Positions 1-5,737 of a DNA stretch of 7,507 bases are shown piece after piece. Within the stretch, counting starts at the first letter, position 1. Every line of letters starts with the position of its first letter. Origin of the DNA: an uncultured Solirubrobacteraceae bacterium (GTDB taxonomy: Bacteria; Actinomycetota; Thermoleophilia; Solirubrobacterales; Solirubrobacteraceae); contig CATPBV010000324.1 in the NCBI GenBank assembly GCA_955652345.1, positions 1-7,507 of the forward strand. Direction: 5' to 3'. The position numbers and the translations under genes were made by a program. Below the pieces are notes generated by a model. The model saw only the letters and a program-made list of their open reading frames with translations. It was not told where the DNA came from and did no database searches.

Positions 1-99
1 CAGGGGACAGCGACGTGCAGCCGCGTTCCACGGGTTGGTCTCCCGACTAATTCCGTTCTCGTCGTGATTGCCCCTGCGACGGTGGACTCCTACCCCTAG
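1..99 (+). CDS. Possible C-terminal tail of a rightward gene, partial
   Basis: Reading frame 1 is open from the left edge to a TAG at 97-99 and gives about 32 residues ending in a hydrophobic strand-like segment (NSVLVVIAPATVDSYP). The other two plus frames stop at 48 and 66. A hairpin followed by a T-rich run lies about 80 bases downstream on the same strand, which is where the terminator of such a gene would be. Only about 70 percent of third positions are G or C, lower than in the clear genes of the window, so coding is not certain. No family is recognisable from so short a piece. A competing minus-strand frame over the same bases is equally open. Confidence 0.3.
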   Translation, partial: QGTATCSRVPRVGLPTNSVLVVIAPATVDSYP

Positions 100-180
100 G
101 ACCACCGCGCTGCCGGCCATCCAACGACCTGCACGCTACGCGAATACTCCGATAACAGCAACGTCACAAATGGTCGGAGA

Positions 181-205
181 TGCGCTTAGAGCGTGGTTTT
201 TCTTT
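181..205 (+). terminator. Candidate rho-independent terminator
   Basis: TGCGCT (181-186) can pair with AGCGTG (190-195) around a three-base TAG loop, giving a six-bp stem with two G-T pairs. GG and then TTTTTCTTT (197-205) follow. This is the only T-tract of its kind in a GC-rich window. It would end transcription from a gene entering from the left edge. The stem is short, so this is a candidate only. Confidence 0.4.
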
Positions 206-303
206 CCGCCGGTGTCTTGTGCGGGAATGGACAAGTCCGGGCTGTAGCTCGACTCGACGAATGGTCGATGCTCGTGCGCCGGAGCCCTTCCCGCGCGCAG
301 CGA

Positions 304-322
304 GCCGAGCGTTCGACTCGGC
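304..322 (-). terminator. GC hairpin behind the alpha-oxoamine synthase
   Basis: GCCGAG (304-309) and CTCGGC (317-322) form a perfect six-bp inverted repeat with a seven-base loop, 16 bases beyond the stop codon of the minus-strand gene. No T-run follows on the minus strand, so it is at best a weak or U-less terminator, or an mRNA 3'-end stabilising hairpin. Confidence 0.25.
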
Positions 323-337
323 CAGAGGTGACGACTC

Positions 338-1600
338 TCACTCCGGGGCCGGAAGCGGCCCGTGCTCGTTCTCGAACGCCCGCTTGGCTCGTCCGAATGC
401 TTCGAGGGCCTCGTCCAAGATGTCCGCGTCGTGCGTCGCCATCACGCTCGTGCGCAGGAGTGCCCCGGATGGGGGAACCGCGGGATGGATCGCCACGTTG
501 ACGAACACTCCCGCCTCGAACAGCGCCTTCCACAGGAACACGGCCTTCCAGTCATCGCCGACCACCACCGGAACGACGGGCGTCACGATCTCGGTCCCGT
601 CCGCCAGCCTCGTGGGCGAAACGACCTTGAACCCCAGCTCACGCAGGCCGTGGTGCAGGTAGCGCGCGTTGTCCAGGACCTTCGCGAACAGGGACTGCCC
701 CTCGTCCGAGCGGCAGATCCGGACAGCGGCGAGCGCCGCGCCAATGGCGGCGGGGACGGCGGAGGCGGTGAAGATGAACGGGCGGGACTGGATCCGCAGG
801 TACTCGATCACGTCCGCCGGTCCCGCGATCACGCCGCCGCACGAAGCCAGCGACTTCGAAAAGGTGGCCATCCGCAGATCGACGCGGTCCTCGACTCCGA
901 GCAGCTCGCTGGCCCCGGTGCCGCGCGCGCCCAGCACGCCGAGCGCATGGGCCTCATCGACCATCAGCCGCGCGCCGAACCTGGAGCAGAGGTCGGCGAT
1001 CTCCGGCAATGGCGCCACGTCGCCCTCCATCGAGTACACCCCATCGACGACCACCAGCACCCCGCCCCCGTCCTCGGCCGCTCGCTCGAGCGTGTGCTCG
1101 AGCCGATCGATGCGGTTGTGCTTGAAGGCGCGGAGCTTCGCCCGCGAGAGGATGCATCCATCGAGGATCGAGGCGTGATCCCCGGAGTCGACGACGACAG
1201 TGTCGCCCGGGCCGAGGATCGTCCCAAGCGTCCCCACGTTGGCCTGGTGACCGGTTGTGAATACAAGCGCAGCCTCGGTCTCGAGCCACTCCGCGAACTC
1301 GCGCTCCAGCTCGAGATGCATGTCGATGGTGCCGTTGAGAAAGCGCGAGCCGGTCAGACCTGTCCCGTAGCGGTGAAGCGCATCGAGGGCGCCCTGCTTG
1401 ACCCGCTCGTCGCCGGTCAGGCCCAGGTAGTTGTTGGAGCCGAGCATGATCCGCCGCTGGCCCTCCATCTCCACGACCGGCAGCGTCGGGCCTTCGAGCA
1501 CCCGGAAATACGGGAACACGCCCAGCTCACGAGCGGTCCGCAGTTGCTCGAGTCGCTCGTGCTCGCGAGCCTTGGCGAAGACGTCTATCGAGGTCGGCAT
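338..1600 (-). CDS. PLP-dependent alpha-oxoamine synthase, serine palmitoyltransferase-like
   Basis: A 420-residue fold-type I PLP enzyme of the alpha-oxoamine synthase family. These enzymes condense an amino acid with an acyl thioester, with loss of CO2 (8-amino-7-oxononanoate synthase, serine palmitoyltransferase), or carry out the related 2-amino-3-ketobutyrate CoA ligase reaction. Visible motifs: GSNNYLGL (residues 54-61), YGTGLTGSRFLNGT (78-91), the cofactor-stacking His in GDHASI (H142), VDGVYSMEGD (185-194), VDEAHALG (214-221) with Asp215 expected to hold the pyridine nitrogen, and ATFSKS with the Schiff-base Lys249. The lead-in PYFRVLEG and the GSRFLNGT block resemble bacterial SPT-like proteins more than BioF. 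No biotin or threonine-catabolism gene is adjacent, so the amino acid and acyl substrates are undecided. The start at 1600 fits the family N-terminus; the frame stays open upstream to 1840 but overlaps the divergent gene. No clear Shine-Dalgarno is visible; a hairpin lies at 1608-1625. Cytosolic. Confidence 0.9.
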   Translation of the reverse strand: MPTSIDVFAKAREHERLEQLRTARELGVFPYFRVLEGPTLPVVEMEGQRRIMLGSNNYLGLTGDERVKQGALDALHRYGTGLTGSRFLNGTIDMHLELEREFAEWLETEAALVFTTGHQANVGTLGTILGPGDTVVVDSGDHASILDGCILSRAKLRAFKHNRIDRLEHTLERAAEDGGGVLVVVDGVYSMEGDVAPLPEIADLCSRFGARLMVDEAHALGVLGARGTGASELLGVEDRVDLRMATFSKSLASCGGVIAGPADVIEYLRIQSRPFIFTASAVPAAIGAALAAVRICRSDEGQSLFAKVLDNARYLHHGLRELGFKVVSPTRLADGTEIVTPVVPVVVGDDWKAVFLWKALFEAGVFVNVAIHPAVPPSGALLRTSVMATHDADILDEALEAFGRAKRAFENEHGPLPAPE

Positions 1601-1607
1601 ACGCGTT

Positions 1608-1625
1608 CGTGCGCTCGGGCGCACG
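1608..1625 (-). promoter_or_regulatory. Perfect inverted repeat next to the synthase start
   Basis: CGTGCGC (1608-1614) and GCGCACG (1619-1625) are perfect complements around TCGG. In the minus-strand transcript this puts a seven-bp GC-rich hairpin, with tetraloop CCGA, only seven bases before the ATG at 1600, exactly where a ribosome binding site would be. It could be a translation-modulating hairpin or, as DNA, an operator for a dimeric repressor. Confidence 0.35.
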
Positions 1626-1643
1626 CGGCGCCTCGAGATCCGT

Positions 1644-1649
1644 ATCGTA
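1644..1649 (-). promoter_or_regulatory. Possible -10 element for the synthase gene
   Basis: On the minus strand the AT-rich patch in the divergent spacer reads GGATACGATACGG and contains TACGAT, a TANNNT-type -10. No good TTGACA-like -35 is found at 16-18 bases; the nearest, TTCAAA, is 20 bases away. Transcription from here would give a leader of roughly 35 bases made up largely of the 1608-1625 hairpin. Confidence 0.22.
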
Positions 1650-1699
1650 TCCGAGCCAGGCTTACTAGCTTTGAAGATGACCGTCGCGACTGGCACCAT

Positions 1700-2026
1700 G
1701 TGAGCACGATGACTGACGAACAGCAGCCGTTCGATCCCTCCGCGCCTGATTCCGAAGAGGAGACGGTCGACGGGCTGCCGGTGCTGGCGGAGGTGCGAGA
1801 GGTGTCCTCGGGTGCGCCGCCGCCGTTGCTCGCGGTCCAAGCGGCCGCCGCCGCGGCGACGGGCTTCGTCGCAGGCGCCGCCACGATCGCGCTGGTCAGG
1901 CGCCGAAGCTCACGCAAGCTGGCCCGCGCCGGCCGGAGCGCCCCTCGCCGTGCGGCAGACGTGCTGCCGATAGTCGCCAGCCGGACGTTCATCGTCGACG
2001 TCCACCTGGTCGCTGGACCGGATTGA
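1700..2026 (+). CDS. Small putative one-span membrane protein, unknown function
   Basis: I do not recognise this protein. It has 105 residues from the ATG at 1709 or 108 from the in-frame GTG at 1700; neither has a convincing Shine-Dalgarno, so the start is unsettled. Numbering from the ATG: residues 1-35 are acidic and proline-rich (DSEEETVD at 14-21); 40-63 are an Ala/Gly/Val-rich hydrophobic stretch that could be one membrane helix; 64-81 are strongly basic (RRRSSRK followed by more Arg), so the positive-inside rule would put the C-terminus in the cytoplasm; 84-101 form a strand-like hydrophobic segment (DVLPIVASRTFIVDVHLV). Its TGA overlaps the TTG start of the AlkA-like glycosylase by four bases, so the two are probably translationally coupled. 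The long plus-strand frame upstream of 1700 is a shadow of the synthase gene. The helix could instead be a low-complexity alanine stretch. Confidence 0.65.
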   Translation: MSTMTDEQQPFDPSAPDSEEETVDGLPVLAEVREVSSGAPPPLLAVQAAAAAATGFVAGAATIALVRRRSSRKLARAGRSAPRRAADVLPIVASRTFIVDVHLVAGPD

Positions 2027-2952
2027 CGGCCGCGAGCGACCTTCGGCAGCGCGCCGGTCAGGTCGAGGTCCGGGTCGAGGTCGGGCCGCCATGGACGTTC
2101 AGGCTGCCGCGATACGGGACCCCGGATGGGCTCACGCGGATGCACGGAGGCGTGCTTCAGCGGCTGCTCCACGTCGACGGCGAGGCCGTGCTGGTTCGCG
2201 CGGCACAGACCGCCCCCGGCCGGGTCTTGTTTGGGGCGCAAGCGCGAGAGCGAGAGCCGGCGGGCGAGGCGATCGACCGAATGAGGCAAGCCCTCGGCGT
2301 CGATCAAGATCTCCGTCCCTTCTACGAGCGATTCCGCTTCGACCCACTGATCGGGCGCGGTGTGCGCGCCAACCCGGGACTGCGCGTTCACGGCAAGCCG
2401 AGCGCGTTCGAGGCGCTTGCATGGGCGATCTGCGAGCAGCTGATCGAGCTCGGGCGTGCGACCCAGATCCAGCGCCGATTGATCAGCAAGCTCGGAGGCA
2501 GATGCCCGCTGACGGGGTTGCGCGACTCCCCGCCCGCCGAGGTGCTCGCGCGCGAGAGTCCAGCGTTCCTCCAGTCGCTGGATCTCTCCTACATGCGATC
2601 GTGCGCGCTGATCAGGGCGGCCAAGGAGATTGCCGGCGGACGTGTGGACCTGGAGCACCCAGACCACGAACGCGGGTGGCGGCGGCTGCGGTCGATTCCT
2701 GGCATCGGCAGCTGGACGGTGCAGATGCTCGGCTTGACCGGCCAGGCACGGCTCGATCAGCTCCCCGCCGGCGATCTGGCGTACCTGAAGCTCGTGGGTC
2801 GCCTTCGCTACGGCGATCCGTATGCGCGTGCGACAGAGCACGAGGTTGAGGAGTTCTTCGAGCCATACCGGCCATGGGCCGGTCTCGCGGGCATGCACGC
2901 GCTGCGGGCCGCGCGCGCGATCGGCGCCCCGGCCCGTAGCGTCGCGGCTTGA
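2023..2952 (+). CDS. DNA-3-methyladenine glycosylase II, AlkA-like
   Basis: A 309-residue protein of the HhH-GPD superfamily, AlkA branch, predicted to excise alkylated purines from DNA and leave an abasic site for base excision repair. The helix-hairpin-helix lies near residues 218-240 with LRSIPGIGSWT; the GIG turn is at 227-229 and the following Trp matches AlkA-type proteins. The catalytic aspartate is most likely Asp251 in LPAGDLAYLK, the position of Asp238 in E. coli AlkA (LPDDYLIK). The YRPWAGLAGMHAL segment near the C-terminus matches the WKPWRSYALLHIW block of AlkA. The N-terminal 110 or so residues should be the TBP-like AlkA N-domain. The length is slightly above the 282 residues of E. 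coli AlkA. The start is TTG at 2023, which makes a TTGA overlap with the upstream gene; no strong Shine-Dalgarno is present, consistent with coupling. No Ada-type methyltransferase is seen nearby. Confidence 0.88.
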   Translation: MTAASDLRQRAGQVEVRVEVGPPWTFRLPRYGTPDGLTRMHGGVLQRLLHVDGEAVLVRAAQTAPGRVLFGAQAREREPAGEAIDRMRQALGVDQDLRPFYERFRFDPLIGRGVRANPGLRVHGKPSAFEALAWAICEQLIELGRATQIQRRLISKLGGRCPLTGLRDSPPAEVLARESPAFLQSLDLSYMRSCALIRAAKEIAGGRVDLEHPDHERGWRRLRSIPGIGSWTVQMLGLTGQARLDQLPAGDLAYLKLVGRLRYGDPYARATEHEVEEFFEPYRPWAGLAGMHALRAARAIGAPARSVAA

Positions 2953-2962
2953 GCGCGCTCGC

Positions 2963-3019
2963 CGGCGGCGTCGCGGCCCGAGCCCGCCCGCCTGCGGTCC
3001 GTACAGCACCCCGCCGCCG
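2963..3019. repeat. Inverted GC repeat between convergent genes
   Basis: CGGCGGCG (2963-2970) and CGCCGCCG (3012-3019) are exact complements within the 67-base gap between the glycosylase stop and the binding-protein stop. They could base-pair across a 41-base loop in either transcript. No T-run follows, and such GC triplet patterns are common by chance at this composition. No other terminator is visible for either gene. Confidence 0.2.
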
Positions 3020-4024
3020 TCAGATCCCCTGGCCGGCGAGCAGCTCGTTGGTGGACGCGGCGATCGCCGCGTTGGGGTTCGAGATCAGATGCTCGCGGAG
3101 CATCCACTCGCCGTATGCGGTCCACTGCGCCGGATCCTGCCAGCCCCACGGCTGTCCGGGGCCTGGCGGGAAGAACGCGGGAAGCGTCGCCTGCACGCTC
3201 GCGAGCTGTAACTTCGGGTCGAGCCCGGTGGTGGCGCCTACGAGGTTCGTGACCGCCGCCTGAGGATCCCGGCGGGCTGACTGGTAGCCCCTCGCGAGTG
3301 CCTGCACGAAGCGACGGATCTCATCGGCGTGGTCCACAAGGGTGCCCTTGCGGACGACCACCACCAGCTCGTCGTAGTTCGGCACCCCAACCTCGTTCAT
3401 GCGAATCACATGCGGACGCTTGCGGTCCATCGCGAGCTGGATCGCCTCGTAGTTCCAGTAGGCGCCAAGCGTTGCGGCGACGCGACCGGAGAGCATCGCC
3501 GGGAGCAGGTCCGTCCCCACGTTGATCTCGGTGACCGAGCTGGACGGGACGTGAGCATGCGCGAGGATCGTCTCCAGGTACGCATGCTGGTAGGGAATGC
3601 CGGCGTCGCCGACCTTCTTGCCGCGCAAGTCGGCGGGGCTGCGGATGTGCGCCGAGCCGACCGACACGAGCGATGTGAGTGGCTCCTGCACGATCGCGGC
3701 GACGGACACCAGCGGTAGCCCCTGGTTGCGGGCGAGCAGAACCTCGGGCTCATAGGAGATCGCCACATCGACCTTTCCGGCCGCGAGCAGCTCGAGCGGC
3801 AGCGCGGGGTTCCCGGGCGCCTGGACGTTGACGTTCAGCGCTGCGCGCGCGAAGTCCCCCTCGGCGAGCGCCTGGTAGATGCCGACGTGGTCGGCGTTCG
3901 GCAACCAGTCGAGCATCAGCGTGAGCGACTGGGCATGGCCCGTCGAGGGGTTCACCCGCTCCTTCTTCTCACCGCAGCCAGCGACAGCCAGCGCAACCAA
4001 CACCACCGCAGCTACTCGTTTCAT
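3020..4024 (-). CDS. thiY: ABC importer substrate-binding lipoprotein, ThiY/NMT1-THI5-like
   Basis: A 334-residue extracytoplasmic binding protein, third gene of the TPP-riboswitch operon. Residues 1-17 are a lipoprotein signal: MKR, a hydrophobic stretch, then the lipobox VAGC with Cys17 as the lipidated residue. Mature-protein motifs: LDWLPNADHVGIY (38-50), the hallmark DWxPNxxHxGxY of the THI5/ThiY group that lines the pyrimidine site; AAGKVDVAISYEPEVLLARNQGLP, typical of ThiY; and GIPYQHAYLET further on. The cysteine-rich active site of yeast Thi5p is absent, as expected for a binding protein rather than an HMP-P synthase. Known ThiY proteins bind N-formyl-4-amino-5-aminomethyl-2-methylpyrimidine or related pyrimidine precursors; the exact ligand here is inferred. 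The ATG at 4024 overlaps the permease stop by four bases (ATGA) and has a GGGGAG ribosome site about eight bases upstream. The frame is open as far as 4732, but the lipobox fixes the start. Confidence 0.92.
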   Translation of the reverse strand: MKRVAAVVLVALAVAGCGEKKERVNPSTGHAQSLTLMLDWLPNADHVGIYQALAEGDFARAALNVNVQAPGNPALPLELLAAGKVDVAISYEPEVLLARNQGLPLVSVAAIVQEPLTSLVSVGSAHIRSPADLRGKKVGDAGIPYQHAYLETILAHAHVPSSSVTEINVGTDLLPAMLSGRVAATLGAYWNYEAIQLAMDRKRPHVIRMNEVGVPNYDELVVVVRKGTLVDHADEIRRFVQALARGYQSARRDPQAAVTNLVGATTGLDPKLQLASVQATLPAFFPPGPGQPWGWQDPAQWTAYGEWMLREHLISNPNAAIAASTNELLAGQGI

Positions 4025-4791
4025 GGCGAGATCTCCCCACGGGGTTGATAAGCCCACGGCACCGCGACTCGCTCGGCCAGGCTCAGCAGGCCGAACAGCG
4101 CAATCGCGAACACGCACAGGATCGCCACGGACGCCATCGCGCGGGCCGGCAGGAGCTGGGGAATGGACTGGTTGAGCAGGTAGCCGAGGCCCGCGCTGGA
4201 GCCAGTCCACTCGGCGAACACGGCTCCGATCACCGCGACGGCGACTGCGATCTTCGCGCCGGTGAACACCCGCGGCATCGTGGCCGGCAGCTCGACGTGC
4301 CAGAACGACCGAAGGCGGGTCGCGTCGAAGGTGCGCATCAGCTTCATCAGATCCTGATCGACGGCCGCAAACCCCGCGAGCGTCGTGACCACGACCGGGA
4401 AGAACGACACGAGCGCGATCACCACGAGCTTGGGCGCCAGCCCGAACCCGAGCCAGATCAAGAGCACTGGAGCGATCACCACCACCGGCACTGCCTGCGA
4501 GCCGATCAGCAAGGGGTAGACGGCAGCTCGCAGGGTGCGGCTGAACTGGATCGCCACGGCCAGCCCGAATCCGAGGACGACCGCGAGCACGCCTCCCAGG
4601 AGCACCTCCTTGGCGGTGACGAGAAGGTTGCTCAGCAGCAGCGAGCGATCCTCGAACAGGGAGCGGGCGACGTCGCGCGGTGCGGGCAGCACCAGTCGAT
4701 CGACGCCACCAAGATCCACGTACAGCTCCCACGCCCCGAACAGCACCAGCAGGAGGATCGCCGGCGGCAGCACCCGTCGCGCGAGTCTCAT
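4021..4791 (-). CDS. thiX: ABC importer permease, ThiX/SsuC type
   Basis: A 256-residue integral membrane subunit of a type I ABC importer (BPD_transp_1 fold), probably working as a homodimer. Hydrophobic segments lie near residues 8-24, 60-82, 97-115, 120-140, 178-196 and 218-238, giving six spans. The EAA-type cytoplasmic loop that docks on the ATPase is at about 141-180 (FAAVDQDLMK, then SFWHVELPATMPRVFTGAK with its conserved proline and glycine). The preferred start is the ATG at 4791: it gives an ATGA overlap with the ATPase stop and has GGGGATGG just upstream. A second in-frame ATG at 4809 would add six residues and sits before that ribosome site. The stop overlaps the binding-protein start by four bases. 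The family also contains sulfonate and taurine permeases (SsuC, TauC); riboswitch and partner protein argue for a thiamin precursor. Confidence 0.92.
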   Translation of the reverse strand: MRLARRVLPPAILLLVLFGAWELYVDLGGVDRLVLPAPRDVARSLFEDRSLLLSNLLVTAKEVLLGGVLAVVLGFGLAVAIQFSRTLRAAVYPLLIGSQAVPVVVIAPVLLIWLGFGLAPKLVVIALVSFFPVVVTTLAGFAAVDQDLMKLMRTFDATRLRSFWHVELPATMPRVFTGAKIAVAVAVIGAVFAEWTGSSAGLGYLLNQSIPQLLPARAMASVAILCVFAIALFGLLSLAERVAVPWAYQPRGEISP

Positions 4792-5579
4792 CGATCCATC
4801 CCCAAGCACTCGAGCGCGCTCTCGCGTATCTCGATCACCTCCGAGGCGGTTCTGTGCCGCGGCCGATCCAGCGCCACCTCGAGATCGGCGACCACCCGAC
4901 CGGGTCGCGGCGACATCACCACCACGCGGTCGGCCAGGACCACGGCCTCTTCGACGTCGTGCGTAACCAGCACGACCGTCCGCGGCTCGTTAGCCAGGAC
5001 CTGCCCGAGCCAGCCCTGCATCTCCGCGCGGGTGATCGCATCGAGCGAGGCGAATGGCTCGTCGAGCGCGAGCACGGGCTTGCCGGCCAGAAGCGTGCGC
5101 AGGAAGGACACGCGCTGGCGCATCCCGCCGGACAGCTGTGCGGGTCGTGTGCGCTCGAATCCCGCCAGCCCGAAGCGCTCGAGCCACGGCGCGGCCGTCG
5201 CGCGCGCCTGCTCCCGGCCGACTCCCCTGGCCCGCAGCGCGAGCGCCGCGTTGTCGAGCGCGCTCAACCACGGCAGCAGGAGATCGCGCTGGGGCATCAG
5301 CGCGGCGGGCGCGGACCGAACCGTGCCGGAGTCCGGCTCCTGCAGGCCGCAGATGATCTCGAGCAGGGTGGTCTTCCCACATCCGCTCGGCCCGACCACC
5401 GCGACGATCTCGCCCGCCGCCGCCGTCAGCGACATCCGCGCGAGTGCCGTCACCTCGCCCCGGCGTGTCGCGAACGTCCGGGTGACGTTCTCGATGCAGA
5501 CGCCGGCTGGGCCCTGATGGAGGTCGAGCTCCTTGACCGGAGCCGGGAGGATCGTGTGCGTTGCTCCCTTCGCGGGCAT
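4788..5579 (-). CDS. thiZ: ABC importer ATPase, ThiZ/SsuB type; start uncertain
   Basis: The nucleotide-binding subunit of the importer, 263 residues if counted from the ATG at 5579. Motifs on that numbering: A-loop region around TRTFATR (33-39), Walker A GPSGCGKTT (63-71), Q-loop Gln97 in MPQRD, signature LSGGMRQR (149-156), Walker B VLALDEP (169-175) and switch His207 in VTHD. All catalytic residues are present. The family normally starts a few residues before the first strand (here GVCIENV, 26-32), so this frame carries about 20 surplus residues. The ATG at 5579 is the AUG of the UAAUGCC element in the TPP aptamer, yet no other in-frame ATG, GTG or TTG precedes the first strand. The next, a GTG at Val43, would delete the first strand and the A-loop. 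A strong AAGGAG at 5534-5529 has only CTC, GAC, CTC and CAT codons after it. The stop overlaps the permease start (ATGA). First gene of the operon, expected to be repressed by TPP. Confidence 0.9.
   Translation of the reverse strand: MPAKGATHTILPAPVKELDLHQGPAGVCIENVTRTFATRRGEVTALARMSLTAAAGEIVAVVGPSGCGKTTLLEIICGLQEPDSGTVRSAPAALMPQRDLLLPWLSALDNAALALRARGVGREQARATAAPWLERFGLAGFERTRPAQLSGGMRQRVSFLRTLLAGKPVLALDEPFASLDAITRAEMQGWLGQVLANEPRTVVLVTHDVEEAVVLADRVVVMSPRPGRVVADLEVALDRPRHRTASEVIEIRESALECLGMDR
5528..5543 (-). promoter_or_regulatory. Putative SD-sequestering hairpin of the riboswitch
   Basis: On the minus strand GCUCC (5543-5539) can pair with GGAGC (5532-5528) around the loop GGUCAA, burying the best Shine-Dalgarno-like sequence of the leader, AAGGAG (5534-5529). 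The same GCUCC can pair instead with GGAGC (5567-5563) at the 3' edge of the aptamer. This has the form of a translational expression platform: with TPP bound, the aptamer keeps its own 3' strand and the SD is closed; without TPP the anti-SD is captured and the SD opens. The five-bp arms are short and the DNA GC-rich, so this is an inference. Confidence 0.4.
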
Positions 5580-5666
5580 TACCCCACAGGTTCGAAGGGT
5601 CAGCGCCGGGGCGTGTATTGCTCGCAGAGCGCTATCTCAGCCGGCCTTCCCGCCAGCCCCCCTGGT
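5561..5666 (-). ncRNA. TPP riboswitch (thi box)
   Basis: Read on the minus strand, all diagnostic elements of the thiamin pyrophosphate aptamer occur in order: a GGGG-containing P2 5' strand (5662-5657); a P3 hairpin GCUGGC/GCCGGC with loop GGGAAG; CUGAGA (5640-5635), which holds the pyrimidine-sensing bases; an optional P3a arm AGCGC/GCGCU; ACCCUUCGAACCUG (5600-5587); and GGGGUAAUGCCCGCGAAGGGA (about 5585-5565), matching the UAAU-CC-GCG-AGGGA consensus that binds the pyrophosphate. P4 (CCU/AGG) and P5 (GUGGG/CCCGC region) can form. A convincing P1 helix is not obvious. TPP binding is expected to lower expression of the importer operon. No terminator hairpin with a U-run follows, so control is probably at translation initiation. 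The aptamer overlaps the 5' end of the ATPase reading frame. Confidence 0.95.
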
Positions 5667-5682
5667 TGTCAGTTGCGCCCTG

Positions 5683-5688
5683 ATCCTA
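5683..5688 (-). promoter_or_regulatory. Possible -10 element of the riboswitch operon
   Basis: The minus strand reads CGCTAGGATCAGG; TAGGAT is a TANNNT-type -10. Initiation about seven bases downstream (near 5676) would begin the RNA roughly ten bases before the aptamer, a sensible spacing. No recognisable -35 hexamer sits at 16-18 bases, so the call rests mainly on position. Confidence 0.3.
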
Positions 5689-5737
5689 GCGCCTGCCGTA
5701 CCAGTCGGGCGCCTGCGGTTGCGGTAGGGTGCGCGCC

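Larger units (their letters stand above)
100..337. other. Intergenic stretch, no gene seen
   Basis: Between the possible rightward tail and the stop of the alpha-oxoamine synthase I see no convincing gene. Short open frames cover 180-337 on both strands but are extensions or shadows with no recognisable motif or ribosome binding site. Bases 140-210 are more AT-rich than the surroundings. The stretch holds the T-tract hairpin (181-205) and a GC hairpin (304-322). No tRNA-like cloverleaf was found by eye. Confidence 0.5.

Noticed and set aside
1..120. Minus-strand frame starting at the ATG 120-118 and open to the left edge (40 codons), with promoter-like TTGTGA and TATTCG 17 bases apart upstream
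   Set aside because: No recognisable protein, no real Shine-Dalgarno, codon bias no better than the opposing plus frame, and the T-tract terminator supports a rightward gene instead.
1642..1651. Tandem GTATC GTATC repeat in the divergent spacer
   Set aside because: Two five-base copies only; too short to claim an operator, although it overlaps the possible -10 of the synthase gene.
362..1699. Very long plus-strand frame continuous with the small gene at 1700-2026
   Set aside because: It is antisense to the well-supported alpha-oxoamine synthase and its translation has no domain character. Only the part after 1700 looks like a separate small protein.
1698..1703. ATGTGA start-stop minimal reading frame just ahead of the small gene
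   Set aside because: It could act as a translational speed bump, but nothing else supports it and six bases are easily met by chance.
1601..1840. Upstream extension of the synthase reading frame to an ATG at 1840
   Set aside because: The 80 extra residues are Arg-rich with no family match and would overlap the divergent gene; the family N-terminus fits the ATG at 1600.
1585..3009. Long minus-strand frame (474 codons) across the small gene and the glycosylase
   Set aside because: Antisense shadow in GC-rich DNA. The plus strand carries the HhH-GPD motifs; this frame carries none.
4025..4732. Upstream extension of the binding-protein frame through the permease gene
   Set aside because: The signal peptide and lipobox fix the start at 4024, with a good ribosome site and an ATGA overlap; the extension is a shadow of the permease.
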